From assembly GCF_009735585.1 (NCBI RefSeq), contig NZ_VJVW01000004.1, positions 473,771-537,770 on the forward strand: DNA of 64,000 bases, given 5' to 3'. The stretch comes from Christiangramia aestuarii. GTDB lineage: Bacteria > Bacteroidota > Bacteroidia > Flavobacteriales > Flavobacteriaceae. The notes beneath the pieces were generated by a model that searched no databases, was not told the origin of the DNA, and saw nothing but the letters and a program-made list of their open reading frames with translations. Below, piece by piece: positions 62,901-64,000 of this stretch. Made by a program: the position numbers and the translations under genes. Each line of letters begins with the position of its first letter. The stretch's first letter is position 1.

Positions 62901-63007
62901 AGATCTTTTTTTGAAGAGGTGAACAGGAGGGTGAGGTATTCCTTTACCAGGGTAAAAGTTTTTCCAGATCCTGCCGAGGCGTTGTAAATATTAAAGGAGT
63001 TTTTCAA
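59903..63007 (-). CDS. AddA-like UvrD-type helicase with C-terminal nuclease domain
   Basis: 1034 residues. Walker A ASAGSGKTFTLVKEYLTLL, then ILAITFTNKAVGEMKKRI (motif Ia), YFIDEFQDTS (motif II), VGDAKQSIYRWRGG (motif III), TIHKSKGLEFPVVIYPF (motif V) and NVLYVACTRAAQHLYIL (motif VI). The C-terminal PD-(D/E)XK nuclease has VSVIDYKTGGF. With the AddB-like gene at 54177 it would form a helicase-nuclease for break resection. No RecD gene is here, so AddAB-type is favoured over RecBCD. Confidence 0.9.
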   Translation of the reverse strand: MKNSFNIYNASAGSGKTFTLVKEYLTLLFTSSKKDLYKNILAITFTNKAVGEMKKRIIDSLAEFSQEDTQKPNPLMEAIAAETGLSKAEIKSKSSEILKSIIHNYAAFEISTIDGFTHRVLRTFARDLGIPMNFEVELSAEEVLMEAVESLISKAGTNEKLTRILIDFTLTKTDDDKSWDISRDLFNISRLLINENHQKYTGLLKNKTLKDFEKFAKKLRADIKIAEDSLKLSAESFFELIDANGIQESDFSGQYVPKHFRKLQTGAGQVNFNAKWAEKIEDAPLYPKKVIQDAKMALDNAQAEIAEIFRTSKQAYFQIEFLNEIKKNLVQLSLLNEINREVEAIKKDRNLVLISEFNPRISEQVKDQPVPFIYERLGERYQHYFIDEFQDTSVMQWENLIPLVGNKLDSGEPAGLTIVGDAKQSIYRWRGGRAEQLIDLSSKKVNPFQIEQAVVNLPDNYRSGSEVVNFNNSFFKFAASMLNYPEYSELFEQSAQNPKKGDFGYVNIKLIEASNREEEFEIYPQEILKIIHDLDLKGFQRRDICILTRKRSEGVAIAEYLSENEVSVISSETLLINQSGEVRFIIDLLYYSLNPEDAKIKLNIFDFLSKKLLKDEETHQILIKNLPETGSDFFNWIKDYDLEFNMDRLSQLSLYESVEYIIRSFQLIETSDAYIQYFLDFVFETTQNTSNGLADFLQKWEQKKDKLSIVVPEADNAVQIMTIHKSKGLEFPVVIYPFANSDLQDTRNDSLWLELNDENIPVAYVNASQKMLNWNEHAAEKFQDLLYKNELDTLNVLYVACTRAAQHLYILSNYNEKPKKNTNVPDILVDFLRSTGKWNDSLSYEFGSPEQVFESKKADNSSIEPERFYSSPVQNQAVNIVTRSGSLWDSRQQEAIEKGEITHEILARIEKAKDLPQAMDWAVNTGLITENTRQEVSELISAILTHPELKEFYEEPASNLNERELITTSGKRLRPDRLNFSGNKVSVIDYKTGGFVDDHKKQVSEYANSLQEMGYEIDKCLLIYTNNPIIIKYV

Positions 63008-63135
63008 AAAGGGCGGTATTATTGGGTTTTGCTGAACTATGAAAGTTTAAATTTAAAATAAAAATGAGTTTCAAAACAGCATTGCTTTTAAGTATTTTAT
63101 AACACTAAAAAATTTCCTTTAAATGCCCTAATGGC

Positions 63136-63143
63136 TAAATTTG
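63136..63143 (+). promoter_or_regulatory. Promoter -7 element of the superoxide dismutase gene
   Basis: TAAATTTG fits TAnnTTTG 39 bases upstream of the start. No clear -33 element. Confidence 0.5.
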
Positions 63144-63182
63144 GGTCACTTTAAGTACTAATCACTAAAAAATCAGATAATT

Positions 63183-63791
63183 ATGTCTTTTGAATTACCA
63201 AAATTAAAATATGCCTTTGATGCATTAGAACCACATATTGATGCCAGAACTATGGAAATTCACCATGGGAAGCACCATGCCGGTTACACCAGTAAATTGA
63301 ATGCCGCTATCGAAGGAACAGATATGGAGGGAAAGAATATTGAGAATATTCTTAAGAACCTGGACATGTCTAATAAAGCGGTTAGAAATAACGGTGGTGG
63401 ATTCTATAATCATAGCCTTTTCTGGGAGATAATGTCTCCAAACGGAGGAGGTAAGCCTGAAGGTGAGCTTGCCAAGGCTATCGATAGCGCTTATGGCTCT
63501 TTTGAAGCTTTTAAAGAAGAGTTCTCAAAAGCTGCTGCCGGACAATTTGGATCTGGATGGGCCTGGCTTTGTGTGCATGACGGAGGAAAAGTAGAAGTTT
63601 GTTCTTCTGCTAACCAGGACAATCCTTTAATGCCTGGAATTGGGTGTGGAGGAACTCCAATCTTAGGGATCGATGTTTGGGAACATGCTTATTACCTGAA
63701 TTATCAGAATAAGCGTCCTGATTATATCGATGCTTTTTTCAATGTGATTGATTGGAAAGAGGTATCCAGCCGTTACGCAAAGGCAAAATAA
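63183..63791 (+). CDS. Superoxide dismutase, manganese/iron family (Mn-type motifs)
   Basis: 202 residues. Metal ligands are in [18 protein letters not shown] and [30 protein letters not shown] has the Gln position used by Mn-type enzymes rather than the FeSOD pattern, so Mn is favoured, though many Bacteroidota enzymes accept both metals. There is no signal peptide, so it is cytoplasmic. It ends in a GC-rich terminator. Confidence 0.95.
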   Translation: MSFELPKLKYAFDALEPHIDARTMEIHHGKHHAGYTSKLNAAIEGTDMEGKNIENILKNLDMSNKAVRNNGGGFYNHSLFWEIMSPNGGGKPEGELAKAIDSAYGSFEAFKEEFSKAAAGQFGSGWAWLCVHDGGKVEVCSSANQDNPLMPGIGCGGTPILGIDVWEHAYYLNYQNKRPDYIDAFFNVIDWKEVSSRYAKAK

Positions 63792-63812
63792 TATTATCTC
63801 AGTAATAAATTG

Positions 63813-63840
63813 AAAGCCGCCTCTGGGCGGCTTTTTTTAT
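63813..63840 (+). terminator. Terminator of the superoxide dismutase gene
   Basis: AAAGCCGCC pairs with GGCGGCTTT around TCTG, followed by a T run. Confidence 0.9.
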
Positions 63841-63864
63841 TGGAAAAATATAACCTATGTGCAT

Positions 63865-63897
63865 AAAAAAAGGCGGAATGACTTCCACCTTTTTTTG
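63865..63897. terminator. Second, probably bidirectional terminator-like hairpin
   Basis: AAAAAAAGG, one mismatch, then GGAA, loop TGAC, TTCC, mismatch, CCTTTTTTT. A and T tracts flank both sides. From 63898 to the end of the window I see no gene on either strand. Confidence 0.5.
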
Positions 63898-64000
63898 CCC
63901 CAAATCTACCATGAACTTAACCTACTTATGCTATGGTATAGTAAATATAGACCGAATTTTTTTAGGTAAAATTGTTTTTAGACGAAGTACCTGAAAAATA

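Noticed and set aside
63898..64000. Possible end of a minus-strand gene entering from the right
   Set aside because: One frame is open for about 22 codons and then stops, with no recognisable sequence. Too little to call.

Overview
This window looks like chromosomal DNA of a member of the Flavobacteriaceae (Bacteroidota). I would guess a marine Gramella/Christiangramia-like organism, but that is recognition by eye and not a database match. The reasons are a SusC/SusD outer-membrane pair, many lipoproteins, a second TonB-dependent receptor, GH97 and GH18 enzymes, an OmpA with thrombospondin type 3 repeats, repeated Bacteroidota-type promoters (TTTG or TTG, about 19-20 bases, then TAnnTTTG), and the gene order yceD-rpmF-fabH-accB-accC. 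No insertion sequence, prophage, plasmid gene or CRISPR array is visible.

Region 1 (1-21976) is an amino-sugar and peptidoglycan locus. The plus strand carries a 5'-truncated susC, then susD and a terminator. Next is a tight operon: GH18 lipoprotein, DUF187/DigH-like lipoprotein, sodium:solute symporter, Ala-Glu epimerase, and an NlpC/P60 endopeptidase lipoprotein of the YkfC type. It converges on a minus-strand operon: ROK regulator, NagB-like/PIG-L fusion, AmiD-like amidase lipoprotein. Diverging from the ROK gene are a NagX-type membrane acyltransferase and a secreted GH3 (NagZ) plus serine-hydrolase (AmiE-like) fusion, followed by a TonB-dependent receptor with its own promoter. Together these could remove stem peptides, cut denuded glycan, release GlcNAc and MurNAc, split gamma-D-Glu-diamino acid bonds, and convert L-Ala-D-Glu to L-Ala-L-Glu. 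The locus therefore reads as muropeptide scavenging built on a SusCD platform. That whole-pathway reading is inference. The individual family calls rest on visible motifs.

Region 2 (22050-34756) is mostly housekeeping: dusB, a LolC/E-type permease, rbfA, methylmalonyl-CoA epimerase, a CAU tRNA, a small secreted protein with a PID-CTERM-like sorting tail, riboflavin synthase, pdxA, the yceD-rpmF-fabH-accBC cluster, an FAD oxidoreductase, mtgA and a GreA/GreB-like protein.

Region 3 (34749-49893) holds an orphan ABC ATPase, a prolyl oligopeptidase, asd, mscL, alr and tdk on the minus strand. On the plus strand it has a conserved hypothetical gene, rsmI, a uracil-DNA glycosylase-like gene, recJ and a GH97 enzyme. 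Then come lpxH, a short intergenic stretch with two repeat-like elements, queD and a 2OG-Fe(II) oxygenase.

Region 4 (49894-64000) has two translationally coupled very small membrane proteins, an enoyl-CoA hydratase homologue, a MATE transporter, a GNAT acetyltransferase, tRNA-Ala(GGC), an alpha/beta hydrolase, an AddB-like nuclease, ompA, kbl, an AddA-like helicase-nuclease and a manganese-type superoxide dismutase.
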